Source of the DNA: Nitrososphaerales archaeon
GTDB lineage: Archaea > Thermoproteota > Nitrososphaeria > Nitrososphaerales > CADDZS01
Length of the DNA: 64,000 bases
NCBI GenBank assembly: GCA_030041355.1
Contig: JASHNZ010000094.1
Span: forward strand, 1 to 64,000
Direction of reading: 5' to 3'
Positions 8,436 through 18,244 of the stretch are shown here, piece after piece. The notes beneath the pieces are model-generated. The model was not told the DNA's origin, made no database searches, and was given only the letters and a program-made list of their open reading frames with translations. Both the position numbers and the translations under genes were made by a program. Each line of letters opens with the position of its first letter. Position 1 is the stretch's first letter.

Positions 8436-9071
8436 GTGATTCCATCTTTCATGCTGAACGAAATCTTCGCGCCTTCGATTTCTGGGATAACGGTGATCGA
8501 GGAGGATATCGGCGCCGTCAGTATGTTACTTGCAAAACAGGTTGGATCTTACGCCGTATCGTTGGGGAAAAAAGTTTGCTACGTTTCTTTGGCTGACGGG
8601 CAAACAATGAGGAATAAGGAGCTTGTCGGCGTCCTAACAGCTCCCACCGGGGAGGAGCTTCAGCAAAGCTTCCTCGAGCGGAACTCTGTCACGATTAATG
8701 TAAAGCCGAGTTCGCTGGTAGTCGAAAATCTGAGCTACGACCTAGTCGTCTTTGAATCCTTTTCAAATCTCGTGTTTACAAAGTCGGAAAGAGACATTGT
8801 CGAGCTTTTCAGCGAAATGAAGAAGCTCGTGCCTCTGGGGAGAAACTTTGTGCTCGTCGTAGAAACTCCGTTGCTTTCAAGCAAGATCAATGGTTACATT
8901 AGATCCATGTCGGACAACGTAATCATGATCCGCACCGAAATTATAGGCGACAAGGTCACCAGACTCCTTTTCGTTCCAAAGATGAAAGACGTCGAACCCA
9001 TGGATCGCCTAATAAAATTCACAATCGAGGACGATCAGTTGCAGGTTGACACTCGAGAGTTTGTCGGTTAA
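8436..9071 (+). CDS. ArlH/KaiC-like RecA-fold protein lacking Walker A
   Basis: 211 residues (GTG start; ATG at 8451 is an alternative). The order of strands matches RecA/KaiC-type ATPases such as ArlH (FlaH). There is an opening strand SGITVIEE, then the second strand KKVCYVSL. A Walker B-like strand follows (YDLVVFES, with Glu at the end), and the C-terminal part (LLFVPKMKDVEPMDRLIKF) resembles the ArlH/KaiC end. The P-loop is absent: where G-x-x-G-x-G-K-T is expected the protein has EEDIGAVS. It probably cannot bind ATP in the usual way and may be a regulatory or scaffold subunit. It diverges from the pilin-like gene, which suggests a role with that filament. A TATA-like box (GTTAAAT, about 8412-8418) lies upstream. 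Confidence 0.65.
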   Translation: MIPSFMLNEIFAPSISGITVIEEDIGAVSMLLAKQVGSYAVSLGKKVCYVSLADGQTMRNKELVGVLTAPTGEELQQSFLERNSVTINVKPSSLVVENLSYDLVVFESFSNLVFTKSERDIVELFSEMKKLVPLGRNFVLVVETPLLSSKINGYIRSMSDNVIMIRTEIIGDKVTRLLFVPKMKDVEPMDRLIKFTIEDDQLQVDTREFVG

Positions 9072-9080
9072 GAGAATTTT

Positions 9081-10157
9081 CTAGTTGACTAGGGCGAGCT
9101 CAGGCTCTTCTTGGGTCTCGTGCTCTCTTTTCACCGAACGTTCTATTGTGAGATCCATCACGATCTCTGCAATTTCAATCGATTGGTCAACTGTTCTCCG
9201 CAAAGAGTCCAGAATGATCGCGATGCTCTGATGGTCCGGAAGTTCTTTGCTTTTGACAGCTTCCAAGAATTCACTATCAAGTCTTGGGAAAGTTTTGGAC
9301 ACTTCAATGATCTCTTCCGCGGATTTCTGATCTTTCTTGAAAAGAGAGAGCAGCGCGGAGCTGTAAAGTTCTGAAGCAAGTGAATTCATACCTTGCAGTC
9401 TGTCCATCGTGTGACGGTCTATGGGTACTGTCGTCTTCAGAACTTCTCCCGCAATCTTTGACGCATTATCAGCGGCTCTTTCCATTATTCTGGCGATCTG
9501 GATATAGCCCAACACATCCTTCGGATCCTTGAACGCGTCTACGATGGTTCCTTTGTCGATCGAAGAGTTCAGTTGTCTGAGTACATAGATGCTGAATCTG
9601 TCCACTTCGTCATCCCTTTGGATAATTTCCCTCGCGAGCTCGGTGTTCATTCCCTCAAAAATGGGAATAATGTCTTTTTGCATTTCTGACGTGATAAGAA
9701 GCATCCGCTTGAGAGCGTGTTCCACGCTAAGCTCAGAATATCCCAGGAGAATTTGCAATGTGATGCTTTCGTTAGAGCCGGAAATTATCTCTGTGCCAAC
9801 GAGTCTCTTTCTGACTTGGTTGATGAGAGAATTGCTTTGAGAGGACGTGAATGACCCGGATAATGACTTCACCTTGATTTCGTCATATCCCAAGATGTAG
9901 AGCGAAACGATCTTTCTGAAAATCGATTCCGGAGTATCGCGCTCTGAGACTCTGAGAAGGGCCGCTCTTTTTTCTCTGATGGAATTCGGCGAATCACAAC
10001 TAATCAATAGTGAGGAATCTCCCTGGCGCGTGAAAGTGATCATATCGCCCTGGCGCAGGCCCATGTCTTTGGCCCACTTTTTCGGGAGGGTCACCATGCA
10101 TGAGGACTTGCCCGAGACCTGGGCCTTCCTCTTTTCCCTTTCAGAGAAAATTACCAT
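9081..10157 (-). CDS. AbrB-PhoU fusion, phosphate uptake regulator (first copy)
   Basis: 358 residues. Residues 8-55 are a SpoVT/AbrB-type swapped-hairpin DNA-binding domain (KAQVSGKSSCMVTLPKKWAKDMGL). Residues 130-340 hold two PhoU-type helical bundles with the metal-binding patterns RDDEVDRF and RAADNA. PhoU proteins bind metal clusters and control the Pst transporter; the AbrB fusion suggests direct DNA binding and is known in archaea. The gene lies downstream of pstSCAB-phoU but has a 222-bp gap and its own probable promoter. The palindrome ACTATAGT (10207-10214) lies beside the TATA-like TTTATAG. A second copy is at 18468-19547. Confidence 0.85.
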   Translation of the reverse strand: MVIFSEREKRKAQVSGKSSCMVTLPKKWAKDMGLRQGDMITFTRQGDSSLLISCDSPNSIREKRAALLRVSERDTPESIFRKIVSLYILGYDEIKVKSLSGSFTSSQSNSLINQVRKRLVGTEIISGSNESITLQILLGYSELSVEHALKRMLLITSEMQKDIIPIFEGMNTELAREIIQRDDEVDRFSIYVLRQLNSSIDKGTIVDAFKDPKDVLGYIQIARIMERAADNASKIAGEVLKTTVPIDRHTMDRLQGMNSLASELYSSALLSLFKKDQKSAEEIIEVSKTFPRLDSEFLEAVKSKELPDHQSIAIILDSLRRTVDQSIEIAEIVMDLTIERSVKREHETQEEPELALVN

Positions 10158-10206
10158 ACGAGGTATTTTTCACCAGAATACTGACTATTCTGTCTTCTCT
10201 CTATAA

Positions 10207-10214
10207 ACTATAGT
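10207..10214. promoter_or_regulatory. Palindrome ACTATAGT in the AbrB-PhoU promoter
   Basis: An 8-bp perfect palindrome directly upstream of the TATA-like box of the first AbrB-PhoU gene. It shares half-sites with the CTATATAG palindromes found elsewhere in the phosphate island. It could be an operator, or simply part of the core promoter. Confidence 0.35.
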
Positions 10215-10379
10215 CGTCTAATGATTATTATCGGTTTGTTTCCGGGAAACAAAGGTTTCAACGGTTAAGAACCGAGAACGCCTAAATCTGCGCGAAAGCA
10301 AGTGCTGTGTGGTATATCGCAGGATAGGATTTGCCACTATTTGTTACAGCAAAGTAGTCAAGACAGAATAAAAAAAGAA

Positions 10380-11018
10380 TTATTTCATAGGATTTCTTTC
10401 TCCGGAGACGATATACAAAACAGAATCGCCGATGTAGGCAGAATGATCGGAGATTCTTTCAAGATACCTCAAGACCAAGGTTGCAGACAGTGCGCACTTG
10501 AGACCAATACTCGGATCCTTCAGAGTCTTGCTGATGTGCTCCCGGTACTTCTCATCGACAAAGTCGTCGAGCTTTCCGATGTTCTTAGCTAACTCAACGT
10601 CTCTCTTTGCAAACGCGTCTATGCTCATCCGAATCATTTCCTTCGTAGTCTTTGCAGTAATGTCCACTTCACTATGATCGCAATCAGACAGATTACCAAA
10701 CATTTCGAGAACTTCGGCAATGTCGTACGCATATCTTCCGAATCTAAAGAAACCATAGGATATTTCCAAAGATGATTGAATAAAGCGAAGGTCAGAGGCC
10801 ACAGGTTGATACCGCGCAAGAAGTTCTATGGAGAGATCAGCGACTTCGTCCTGCATTTTACCCAGTTCATCCGACCAAGTCTTTATTTCTGCAGAGAGAT
10901 TTTTCCCCGTAGAATACGCCTCAATCGACGTGCTAACTGACTTCTCCGAGAGAGAGGCCATCTCCAAAACAAGATTTGTCAGTTTCTCCAATCCCATGTC
11001 CATGAGTCTTTTTGGCAA
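10380..11018 (-). CDS. phoU: PhoU, phosphate transport regulator
   Basis: 212 residues, the usual PhoU length, with two three-helix bundles and the PhoU metal motif patterns (KMQDEVADLS near 55-64, KLDDFVDEKY near 150-159, YLERISDHS near 190-198). PhoU restrains Pst transport and phosphate signalling. It is the last gene of pstS-C-A-B-phoU, 44 bp after pstB. The gene has no DNA-binding domain, unlike its two fused relatives nearby. Confidence 0.87.
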   Translation of the reverse strand: MPKRLMDMGLEKLTNLVLEMASLSEKSVSTSIEAYSTGKNLSAEIKTWSDELGKMQDEVADLSIELLARYQPVASDLRFIQSSLEISYGFFRFGRYAYDIAEVLEMFGNLSDCDHSEVDITAKTTKEMIRMSIDAFAKRDVELAKNIGKLDDFVDEKYREHISKTLKDPSIGLKCALSATLVLRYLERISDHSAYIGDSVLYIVSGERNPMK

Positions 11019-11062
11019 GAATAATCACTACTCTTAGAGAACGCTCAAAGGCCCGGGTCTTG

Positions 11063-11896
11063 CTAACCAAATTTTCCAGTAATGTAGCGTTCAGTTAATT
11101 CCATCTTGGGGTTTTCAAATAACTTGTCAGTCTCTTCGTATTCGATCATTTGCCCGAGATAGAAGAAGGCAGTGTAGTCCGCAACTCTTGCTGCTTGCTG
11201 CATATTGTGAGTCACGATGACAATTGTGTATTCATTTTCAAGCTCCACCATCATCTGTTCAATCCTTGAGGTTGCGTTGGGATCAAGTGCGGAACAAGGC
11301 TCGTCCATCAAGATCACTTCTGGTTCCACCGCCAAAGCACGGGCAATACACAGTCGCTGCTGCTGGCCACCAGATAGTCCCGACCCTGGTTCCTTTAGGC
11401 GATCCTTGGTCTCCTCCCACAGAAACGCAAGCTTCAAAGATCTTTCAACAGCTTCATCTAATCTCTTCCGGTTGCGGACGCCATTTAGTTTCAAGCCCGC
11501 GGCGACATTGTCGTAGATTGACATTGTCGGAAACGGATTAGGCTTCTGAAAAACCATGCCGATCTTTCGACGGACTGCAACCGCATCTACTCCAGGTCCG
11601 TAGATGTTGGCCCCATCAAGATTTACCTCGCCCTCTGTATGTGCTCTCTGAACGAGCTCATGCATTCTATTCAGGCAACGCAAGAATGTTGACTTTCCAC
11701 ATCCTGAAGGCCCGATGATAGCGGTGATCTTTCTGTCCGGGATCGCTAGACTGATTCCTTTTATGGCCTCGGTTTTGCCAAAGAACGCTTTCAGATTTCT
11801 GGTCTCAAGTTTAGGCTGCGTTTGGAACGGACGAACAGCGCCGCGATTCTCGAAGTTTGCGCCCTTGTCGGTCTGTTCCATCTCAGCCAATTTCAT
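11063..11896 (-). CDS. pstB: Phosphate ABC transporter ATP-binding protein PstB (first set)
   Basis: 277 residues from the ATG at 11896. The frame is open 40 codons further upstream, but that part overlaps pstA and is not PstB-like; the ATG at 11896 lies 8 bp after the pstA stop. All ATPase motifs are present: Walker [10 protein letters not shown], the PstB-specific [10 protein letters not shown] after the Q-loop, the signature LSGGQQQR, Walker B VILMDEP and the H-loop VTHNM. It energises phosphate import at the inner face of the membrane. Gene order pstS-C-A-B-phoU is canonical. Confidence 0.94.
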   Translation of the reverse strand: MKLAEMEQTDKGANFENRGAVRPFQTQPKLETRNLKAFFGKTEAIKGISLAIPDRKITAIIGPSGCGKSTFLRCLNRMHELVQRAHTEGEVNLDGANIYGPGVDAVAVRRKIGMVFQKPNPFPTMSIYDNVAAGLKLNGVRNRKRLDEAVERSLKLAFLWEETKDRLKEPGSGLSGGQQQRLCIARALAVEPEVILMDEPCSALDPNATSRIEQMMVELENEYTIVIVTHNMQQAARVADYTAFFYLGQMIEYEETDKLFENPKMELTERYITGKFG

Positions 11897-11904
11897 TGCC
11901 AAAA

Positions 11905-12798
11905 CTAATCGCCTCCCGTAATGAACTTTCCTCTTGTCAGCGCACGTACCGATATATTCAGAGCCAAAACAATCACGACCAAGACCAGCGCAGCTCCCCA
12001 AGCTTGAGCCTGCCATGTTTTGTATGCCGATGTACCGTAAAAGTAAATCAGAAGAGAAAGCGATTCTGTGGGCTGACTAAGAGTCCGAAAGGCAAGGGTG
12101 CTCCCCAGTGCGGTAAGAAGCAGGGGGGCAGTCTCTCCCATCACCCTTGCAACGGCTAGTAGTACCCCAGTTACAAGGCCTCCTCGACCGGTGCTCAAGA
12201 CAATTCGAGTTATCGTTCTCCATCTTGAGACGCCGAGAGCCATTGAAGCTTCCCTGTAGGAGTTAGGTACGAGCTTCAAAGACTCTTCTGTTGTCCTCGC
12301 AACGATGGGAATCATGATCACTGCTAGAGCGAACCCGCCAGCGTAGCCCGAGAAACTGTGTGTAGCAAGCACGATAATAACGAAGACGAAGATGCCTATC
12401 ACTATAGAAGGGAACTCCGCGAGAACATCGTTCGTGAAACTTGCCACCCATGCAAACCTCATTTCAGCCCATTCAGACAGAAAGATCCCGGCTCCGACTC
12501 CGATCGGTATTGCGATCAGAGAAGCGAACCCGACCATCACGAAGCTACCGATAATTGCATTAGAGATTCCTTGATCTGGAGAGAAGGGACTAGCTTTGGG
12601 AAGGTTTGTCAAAAATCCGAAGCTCATGACTGGCGCTGCCTTTATCACGATATCTGCGAGAATCAGCACGAGAGGAACGATGGCCAAGATGACCGCCCCA
12701 AAAATTGCGACAGTAGCTATTCTGTCAACTAATTGCCGTCTTCTCAAGTTACCAGATCGTTTTCGGCTTTTTTCTGACTCAACCGTCGCTGTTTGCAT
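11905..12798 (-). CDS. pstA: Phosphate ABC transporter permease PstA (first set)
   Basis: 297 residues with six predicted membrane helices and the permease EAA-type loop around [24 protein letters not shown], which contacts PstB. The N-terminus carries a basic cytosolic stretch ([12 protein letters not shown]). It pairs with PstC to form the phosphate channel. It starts 16 bp after pstC stops and ends 8 bp before pstB, so the three are one operon. Confidence 0.92.
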   Translation of the reverse strand: MQTATVESEKSRKRSGNLRRRQLVDRIATVAIFGAVILAIVPLVLILADIVIKAAPVMSFGFLTNLPKASPFSPDQGISNAIIGSFVMVGFASLIAIPIGVGAGIFLSEWAEMRFAWVASFTNDVLAEFPSIVIGIFVFVIIVLATHSFSGYAGGFALAVIMIPIVARTTEESLKLVPNSYREASMALGVSRWRTITRIVLSTGRGGLVTGVLLAVARVMGETAPLLLTALGSTLAFRTLSQPTESLSLLIYFYGTSAYKTWQAQAWGAALVLVVIVLALNISVRALTRGKFITGGD

Positions 12799-12814
12799 TT
12801 GTCATTCAGAACTC

Positions 12815-13912
12815 CTATGTTCGAACTCGGCTTGATTTGGTTATTCTCCAAATTAGGAGCCTGGCAAAAATGTTGATTATCAAAGCTAGAATGAAAAGTG
12901 TAAGACCGATTTCCACTAGGGCAGAAACATACAACGGATACGTTGCTTCGGTGAATTCGTTTGCAATCACACTTGCGAGTGTATAGCCAGGATGAAAAAG
13001 TGATGTGGAGAGCGAAGGATCATTCCCAATAACCATAGTCACAGCCATGGTCTCTCCAACAGCTCTTCCCAAACCAAGAATAATTGCACCAAAGAGCCCG
13101 GATCTGGCGTAAGGTAGAACACTGTGTCTGATTGTTTCCCATCGAGTTCCACCTAAACTGATCATAGCCTCGCGTTGGGATCTTGGAACTGCCCTAAGTA
13201 CTTCCATCGAAATTGTCGATACCGTGGGAATAATCATTATTGCAAGTATTATTCCGGCAGTAAGGAAATCCAGACCAAAAGGCTCACCTTTAAACAAAGG
13301 AAACGCACCGAGATGAACGTGCAAAGGCACTTCAAAGTAATCCCTCACAAACGGGCTTAAGACAAACAGTCCCCACAAACCGAAGACCACACTCGGAACA
13401 GCCGCCAACAGTCCAACAATCGAACTCAATAATTCGCCAATTCGGCTCGTCCTACTGATTATCTCGGACAGAAATATCGCTACACCAAGACTGATAGGTA
13501 CTCCGATAATTAGGGCGATTACTGAAGTGTAAAGAGTTCCCCATATGAACGGGAGTGCTCCAAAGATCTGTGTAACGGGATCCCAAGTCTTTGAAGAGAA
13601 AAAGCCCACTCCAAACTTGGCGAGCGTAAGATCGGAGCCTTTAATGAGTTCATAAACTAGAAGAACCAATAACGCAACCACAAAAAATGCGGCGCCAAGC
13701 GTGAGGACTCTAAAAATTCTATCTCCCAACTTGCTTGTTCGAGCGCTGAACTGAGGGGCGGGCACAACTGCGTTGTTCTCTGCAGATGGCTCTTTCCCGG
13801 CCAGAGAGAATCGTTCCCACTCGATAAATTTGGTGATTGCGACAATACAAAGAAGAGTTGGAGAGTGGGATATTCTCCCTACTCTGAGAGAGTGTTTTCC
13901 TGATTGGTTCAT
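12815..13912 (-). CDS. pstC: Phosphate ABC transporter permease PstC (first set)
   Basis: 365 residues. The six-helix permease core begins near residue 65; the first 60 residues are an unusual polar extension. The start at 13912, only 7 bp after the pstS stop, suits operon spacing, but a start nearer residue 50 cannot be excluded. The EAA-type loop (EVLRAVPRSQREAMISLGGTRW) is present. It pairs with PstA; the second set at 16292-18244 contains its paralogue. Confidence 0.9.
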   Translation of the reverse strand: MNQSGKHSLRVGRISHSPTLLCIVAITKFIEWERFSLAGKEPSAENNAVVPAPQFSARTSKLGDRIFRVLTLGAAFFVVALLVLLVYELIKGSDLTLAKFGVGFFSSKTWDPVTQIFGALPFIWGTLYTSVIALIIGVPISLGVAIFLSEIISRTSRIGELLSSIVGLLAAVPSVVFGLWGLFVLSPFVRDYFEVPLHVHLGAFPLFKGEPFGLDFLTAGIILAIMIIPTVSTISMEVLRAVPRSQREAMISLGGTRWETIRHSVLPYARSGLFGAIILGLGRAVGETMAVTMVIGNDPSLSTSLFHPGYTLASVIANEFTEATYPLYVSALVEIGLTLFILALIINIFARLLIWRITKSSRVRT

Positions 13913-13919
13913 TTGGTTG

Positions 13920-15191
13920 TTACGTGTTCGTTAAGAGTGCCTTTCCGTTATAATTCATTGATAGAATCGAGGCATCGTCTATTGCTACAATTTTCGGTGG
14001 CAGGGCTACATAGCCCAGATTCGCTGCATAGGTCTGTGCATTGTTTTGGTTGTTGATGATCCAATAAAGGAATGACGCGAGAGCCAGCGCCTGGCCTTGT
14101 GACACTCCAGAGATAGTTGCCTGGTTTTGATATACCATTATGTATGTGAATGTGGCCAATGGGTACGCGTTTGTGGCTGTTGTGTTCTTCAATAAGAGAT
14201 CAACTATTGACACGCTAGCCCAGCTTTGGGTACCGTTAGGGAACGTCGCCGAAGCTGCTGCCGCAACTGCAGCTGCCGTTGTCGTCGAGTTGGCGAGGAC
14301 AAAGACTCCTGCCGCGTTTTGAACCGCGCCATACAGAAGTGAGGCTTGAGCAGCATATACAGTTTCCACATAGCCCAAGGTGTATTCGTTGCCCGAAATG
14401 TAACCAGTGACTCCTGTACTGCCTTTTGATCCAATAGCAATTATAGTCGAGCCACAATTCGGACTATTGTTTCCACTCCCACACCAGCTGACCGACGTGC
14501 CTTTTCCGATCGTACTGTTGAAGGTCGCGCTAGAGTCAGATAGGTAATCGGTGAATACGTAAGTCGTTCCGCTGCCATCAGATCGATGAACAGTAATTAT
14601 CTGGTGATCCGGCAATGTTACTCCTGGGTTCAGAGCCTGAATAGCCGGATCATTCCACATGGTTATTGTTCCGAGATATATATCGGCCAGCACAGTACCA
14701 TTGAAATTCAAATGGGTCGTGAAAGTCGATCCTAAATTATACGCGGGAACAACTCCTCCAGCAATCTCTGGAATCTGCAGAATGCGTTTGCTGGCTAGGC
14801 CGCTTGTGGAATTCCCATATTGAGCTGCGCTGAGTGGTGCGTCGCTCGCTCCAAAGTTCACGGTTCCATCTGTTATGGCGGTAACCCCTCCACCACTTCC
14901 GATTTGTGAGTATGTTAGACGAACGTTAGGGTAAATCAGCGAAAAGTTGTACGTCCATCCCTGCATTGCAGGTCCCACTAGGGTTGAACCTGCACCTACG
15001 AGAGTAACTGATCCAGCGCAGCCAGCTCCTGAACAAGTGGTACTAGTCGTGGTTGTAATGCTTGTAGTGCTTGGCTTAATCGTCAAAACATAAGCACCTA
15101 CGCCGGCAATTGCGATTATTACGACAACAATTATGACTATTGCAATCGTGCTAATGCCAATTCTTCTTTTCTCTAAGAGATTTCGTTTCAA
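13920..15191 (-). CDS. pstS: Phosphate-binding protein PstS
   Basis: 423 residues. The N-terminus is a basic stretch plus one long hydrophobic helix (12-36), then a Thr-rich linker, which indicates a membrane-anchored external binding protein. There is no clear lipobox. Phosphate-binding segments typical of PstS are visible: GAGSTLVGPAMQGW (about 66-79), GSGGGVTA, FGASDAPL and HRSDGSGTT. It is the only binding-protein gene for two permease sets in this window. It begins an operon pstS-C-A-B-phoU. A TATA-like stretch (about 15228-15236) and a CTATATAG motif (15278-15285) lie upstream. Confidence 0.93.
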   Translation of the reverse strand: MKRNLLEKRRIGISTIAIVIIVVVIIAIAGVGAYVLTIKPSTTSITTTTSTTCSGAGCAGSVTLVGAGSTLVGPAMQGWTYNFSLIYPNVRLTYSQIGSGGGVTAITDGTVNFGASDAPLSAAQYGNSTSGLASKRILQIPEIAGGVVPAYNLGSTFTTHLNFNGTVLADIYLGTITMWNDPAIQALNPGVTLPDHQIITVHRSDGSGTTYVFTDYLSDSSATFNSTIGKGTSVSWCGSGNNSPNCGSTIIAIGSKGSTGVTGYISGNEYTLGYVETVYAAQASLLYGAVQNAAGVFVLANSTTTAAAVAAAASATFPNGTQSWASVSIVDLLLKNTTATNAYPLATFTYIMVYQNQATISGVSQGQALALASFLYWIINNQNNAQTYAANLGYVALPPKIVAIDDASILSMNYNGKALLTNT

Positions 15192-15277
15192 TTTAGTTAC
15201 ACGGGAAAACTCTACAAAAAATTGGCATTATATCTATTCCCACAATAAAAGCAATAGATGACCTGAGAGACCATAAT

Positions 15278-15285
15278 CTATATAG
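15278..15285. promoter_or_regulatory. CTATATAG motif upstream of pstS
   Basis: An 8-bp palindrome 87 bp upstream of the pstS start, too far to be its core TATA box given another AT-rich element nearer the gene. It matches the core of the 12-bp palindromes at 19595, 19954 and 24635. Nearby, CTTTCG and CGAAAG (about 15299-15319) can form a small hairpin after the second pstB. Confidence 0.35.
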
Positions 15286-15392
15286 TAGGCAACGAAAAGC
15301 TTTCGTGACGGCGCCGAAAGGCGATTTCGAACCGGGCCCGGAACTATGGCCAAACTCGCAAAAGCATAGAGATTGACGGCACAGAAGTTGGC

Positions 15393-16256
15393 CTAGGTCA
15401 ATCTACCGCTAATATAGTCCTCTGTCACTTTCTTTTGCGGATTTTCGAAAATATCCGGAGACTGGCCCACTTCTACGAGGCTTCCATTGTACAAGAAAGC
15501 GACCTTATTTGCGACTGTGGCCGCCTGCTGCATGTTGTGAGTCACCAGTACTAGTGTTAGATCTTTTTTCAATTCCACCATCAATTCTTGAACTTTCGCA
15601 GTTGAACCTGGGTCAAGTGCTGAAGCAGGTTCGTCCAAAAGCAAAATTTCTGGCCGAACAGCGAGTGCCCTAGCTATGCAAAGGCGCTGTTGCTGGCCCC
15701 CGGAGAGGCTGAGGGCATTCGCCTTCAGTCTGTCTTTGACTTCCTCCCAAAGTGCTGCTTGTTTGAGAGCCTGCATAACTATTTCATCCATTTCTGCTCG
15801 GTTCTTCGACAATTTGTGAATTTTAGGACCAAACGCAACATTGTCATAAATTGAGATCGGAAACGGGTTCGGTTTTTGGAAAACCATGCCCACTCGAAGT
15901 TTGAGTAATGTCGGATTAACTTCTTTCGAATAGATGTTAATGCCATCCAGTGCAATTTCACCGGTCAGCTTGAAAGCATGGACGGTGTCATTCATTCTGT
16001 TCAGGGTTCTAATCAGGGTGCTCTTTCCGCAGCCGGAGGGCCCCATTATGACAGTGATCTTTCGATCCTCTATTGTGAGATTGAGATCCTTCAGGACATG
16101 AGAATTTCCATAATAAACGTTGAGTGAAGACATCCGTATTCGATCTCCAGGGCTCATCTGGGAGTTGATCGAGGAAGTGTTCTCGTCAGACCTCTCCAGC
16201 GTTTCACTTTTCTCTTTTGACATTCTCTCTTGTTGCGCTTCCATTAGATCCATCAA
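15393..16256 (-). CDS. pstB: Phosphate ABC transporter ATP-binding protein PstB (second set)
   Basis: 287 residues, with an N-terminal polar extension of about 40 residues before the ATPase core. Walker A (GPSGCGKST), [18 protein letters not shown], Walker B (ILLLDEP) and VTHNM are all intact. It ends a second permease operon pstC-A-B that lies directly upstream of pstS in the same direction. The first set's pstB is clearly related but not a recent copy, so the two permeases may have different affinities while sharing one PstS. Confidence 0.93.
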   Translation of the reverse strand: MMDLMEAQQERMSKEKSETLERSDENTSSINSQMSPGDRIRMSSLNVYYGNSHVLKDLNLTIEDRKITVIMGPSGCGKSTLIRTLNRMNDTVHAFKLTGEIALDGINIYSKEVNPTLLKLRVGMVFQKPNPFPISIYDNVAFGPKIHKLSKNRAEMDEIVMQALKQAALWEEVKDRLKANALSLSGGQQQRLCIARALAVRPEILLLDEPASALDPGSTAKVQELMVELKKDLTLVLVTHNMQQAATVANKVAFLYNGSLVEVGQSPDIFENPQKKVTEDYISGRLT

Positions 16257-16291
16257 ATTCTTTCTTCCAGCTTCATGATCAAAGTCAGAAG

Positions 16292-17212
16292 CTAACCTTC
16301 TGACTCCAAAGGCTTCGTTAACCTTCTCAATCCCACTCTGCTCGCGAGGTTGATAGCGAGCACGATCAATACTAACAGCAATGAGGCAAGATAAGCGAGA
16401 GCGTGGGCCTCAGATGTCGGGATCTGAGAAAATACAAAAACCATGTAGGTGAGATATCCTACAGGCGAGTGGAACAACTGAGTGGTTGCGTAGTTTGAAA
16501 AGCTAGCAGTGTAAATCAAAGGAGCTGTTTCTCCAACCGAAATACTGATCGCGAGTAGCACTCCGGTTAGAATGCCAGGAAGTGCAAACCTGAGCGTGAG
16601 TCGGTTTATTATTGATGTTTTGTTACTGCCCAAAGCAAGAGCTCCTTCTCGAATGCTTTCAGGTACCCTTCTTAGGGCAAGCTCGGTTGTCCTCAAAATA
16701 TATGGAAACATAAGCACTGCGAGTGTGATCGCGGCAGCCATCGCTGAAAACCCCCAGCCGAAATAAAGTACGAGCAGAGAAAATCCCACGTAGCCTAGCA
16801 CAATCGATGGAACTCCGGCTAAAATATCTGCAGTGAATCTCGACACTTTCGATATCCAATTGTTATTGGAAAACTCGGCAAGGTATACACCCCCAAAGAC
16901 TCCGATGGGCACAACGATTAGAGCCGAAAGACCGATCAGAAAGAGCGAGCCTTCCAGCGCGTTGGACAGACCTCCACCGCCTAGAGAATTGCCCCCAACA
17001 GTATTTTCAGTCAGACGAGCCCAAGAGATCGACCTTACCCCATTCAAGATGAAGAGATACAGAATGTCTGCAAACGGATAAAACGCAACGAGAATCACGC
17101 CGAGGCAAGCAGTCTTCGCGATCTTATCCGTGAGGACTCTGGATCTGAAATTACGAGGTCCACGAATCTCAACCAGTTTTCTTTTTTCCTGGGGAGTTTC
17201 AACCTGGGCCAC
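16292..17212 (-). CDS. pstA: Phosphate ABC transporter permease PstA (second set)
   Basis: 306 residues, six predicted membrane helices, with the coupling loop TTELALRRVPESIREGALALGSNK. It lies 15 bp after pstC and 35 bp before pstB of the same set. The family fixes its role as half of the phosphate channel. Confidence 0.92.
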   Translation of the reverse strand: MAQVETPQEKRKLVEIRGPRNFRSRVLTDKIAKTACLGVILVAFYPFADILYLFILNGVRSISWARLTENTVGGNSLGGGGLSNALEGSLFLIGLSALIVVPIGVFGGVYLAEFSNNNWISKVSRFTADILAGVPSIVLGYVGFSLLVLYFGWGFSAMAAAITLAVLMFPYILRTTELALRRVPESIREGALALGSNKTSIINRLTLRFALPGILTGVLLAISISVGETAPLIYTASFSNYATTQLFHSPVGYLTYMVFVFSQIPTSEAHALAYLASLLLVLIVLAINLASRVGLRRLTKPLESEG

Positions 17213-17227
17213 GAATATTCAATTCTC

Positions 17228-18244
17228 CTAAACTTGCACAACGTTTTCCGGGTTTGAAAGGAAGCCTTTGCTCACTAGAAGTCTTGCGCTGATGTTCACA
17301 ATCATTGTGATCGCCAGCAAAACAAGAGCAAGCTCCCCAAGGGCAGCAACATACATCCCGCTTGGGTCGGTGAATGCCGAGTCAAGCGAAGTCACTATGA
17401 AGGCTGAAAGAGTATTGATAGGATAGAACATAGTCTTTGGTAAAAAGTCAGCGCCGCCACAAACCAAGGCAACCGCCATCGTCTCTCCAAGCGCACGACC
17501 CAGTCCCAGAATGGAACCTCCGATTATCCCCTGACGAGCATAAGGAATCACAATTTTTCTGGAGATTTCCCAATCAGTCAATCCTAGCGCTCTTCCCCCT
17601 TCTTTCAAAAGTACGGGAGTCTGCGCCATCGCATCTCGACTAATCGAGGCAATGATCGGTATAATCATTAAGGCAAGAATGAATCCCGAGCTTAGAAAAC
17701 CCGAGCTGTAAACCTGACCTGAAAAAATCGGAATAAAAAACAGATATTTACCGAGCGCGGGAGCGAAGAATTTCCTGATCCAAGGGCTTAGAATCAGTAT
17801 GCCCCAAAAACCAAAAATTACGCTCGGGATGCCTGCCATTAGTTGCAGGAGAAGGGTGATCGGACCATCCAGCCTTTTTGGGCCAAACTCCGAGATAAAT
17901 AGTGCTATTCCAACGCCGACCGGCACACCAACTAGCAATGCGAGAATTGACGATCCGAGAGTACCGACGAAAAACACTAGCATTCCATAATTCGCTCCCC
18001 ACATGGCCGAAAATCCGTCCACGCTTATCACTTTGGAATTGATTGCGGGATTCCAAGTCGTCGTCGTGAAAAAACGCAGCCCGTTCACGACAATTGAGGC
18101 AAGACTCGCATGAAATAGTACTATAAGGAGGATAATTATGAAGACAAATGACATGCTACAAAGTGCAAGTGTGACGATCTTGTAGACCGAGTCAGAGATT
18201 GATCTGTATCTTTTGTCAGAGAGCGAATGCGTTGTCTCTCCCAT
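17228..18244 (-). CDS. pstC: Phosphate ABC transporter permease PstC (second set)
   Basis: 338 residues with six main helices and the coupling loop DAMAQTPVLLKEGGRALGLTDWE. It is the first gene of the second permease operon. A good TATA-like element (AAATATAATAA on the minus strand, 18281-18291) lies about 40 bp upstream. A short inverted repeat ATAGG-C-CCTAT (18320-18330) lies 30 bp beyond that and is a candidate operator. No pstS gene precedes it. Confidence 0.92.
   Translation of the reverse strand: MGETTHSLSDKRYRSISDSVYKIVTLALCSMSFVFIIILLIVLFHASLASIVVNGLRFFTTTTWNPAINSKVISVDGFSAMWGANYGMLVFFVGTLGSSILALLVGVPVGVGIALFISEFGPKRLDGPITLLLQLMAGIPSVIFGFWGILILSPWIRKFFAPALGKYLFFIPIFSGQVYSSGFLSSGFILALMIIPIIASISRDAMAQTPVLLKEGGRALGLTDWEISRKIVIPYARQGIIGGSILGLGRALGETMAVALVCGGADFLPKTMFYPINTLSAFIVTSLDSAFTDPSGMYVAALGELALVLLAITMIVNISARLLVSKGFLSNPENVVQV

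Noticed and set aside
11897-12016. Forty extra codons at the start of the first pstB
   Set aside because: They overlap pstA in another frame and do not resemble PstB; the ATG at 11896 gives normal operon spacing.
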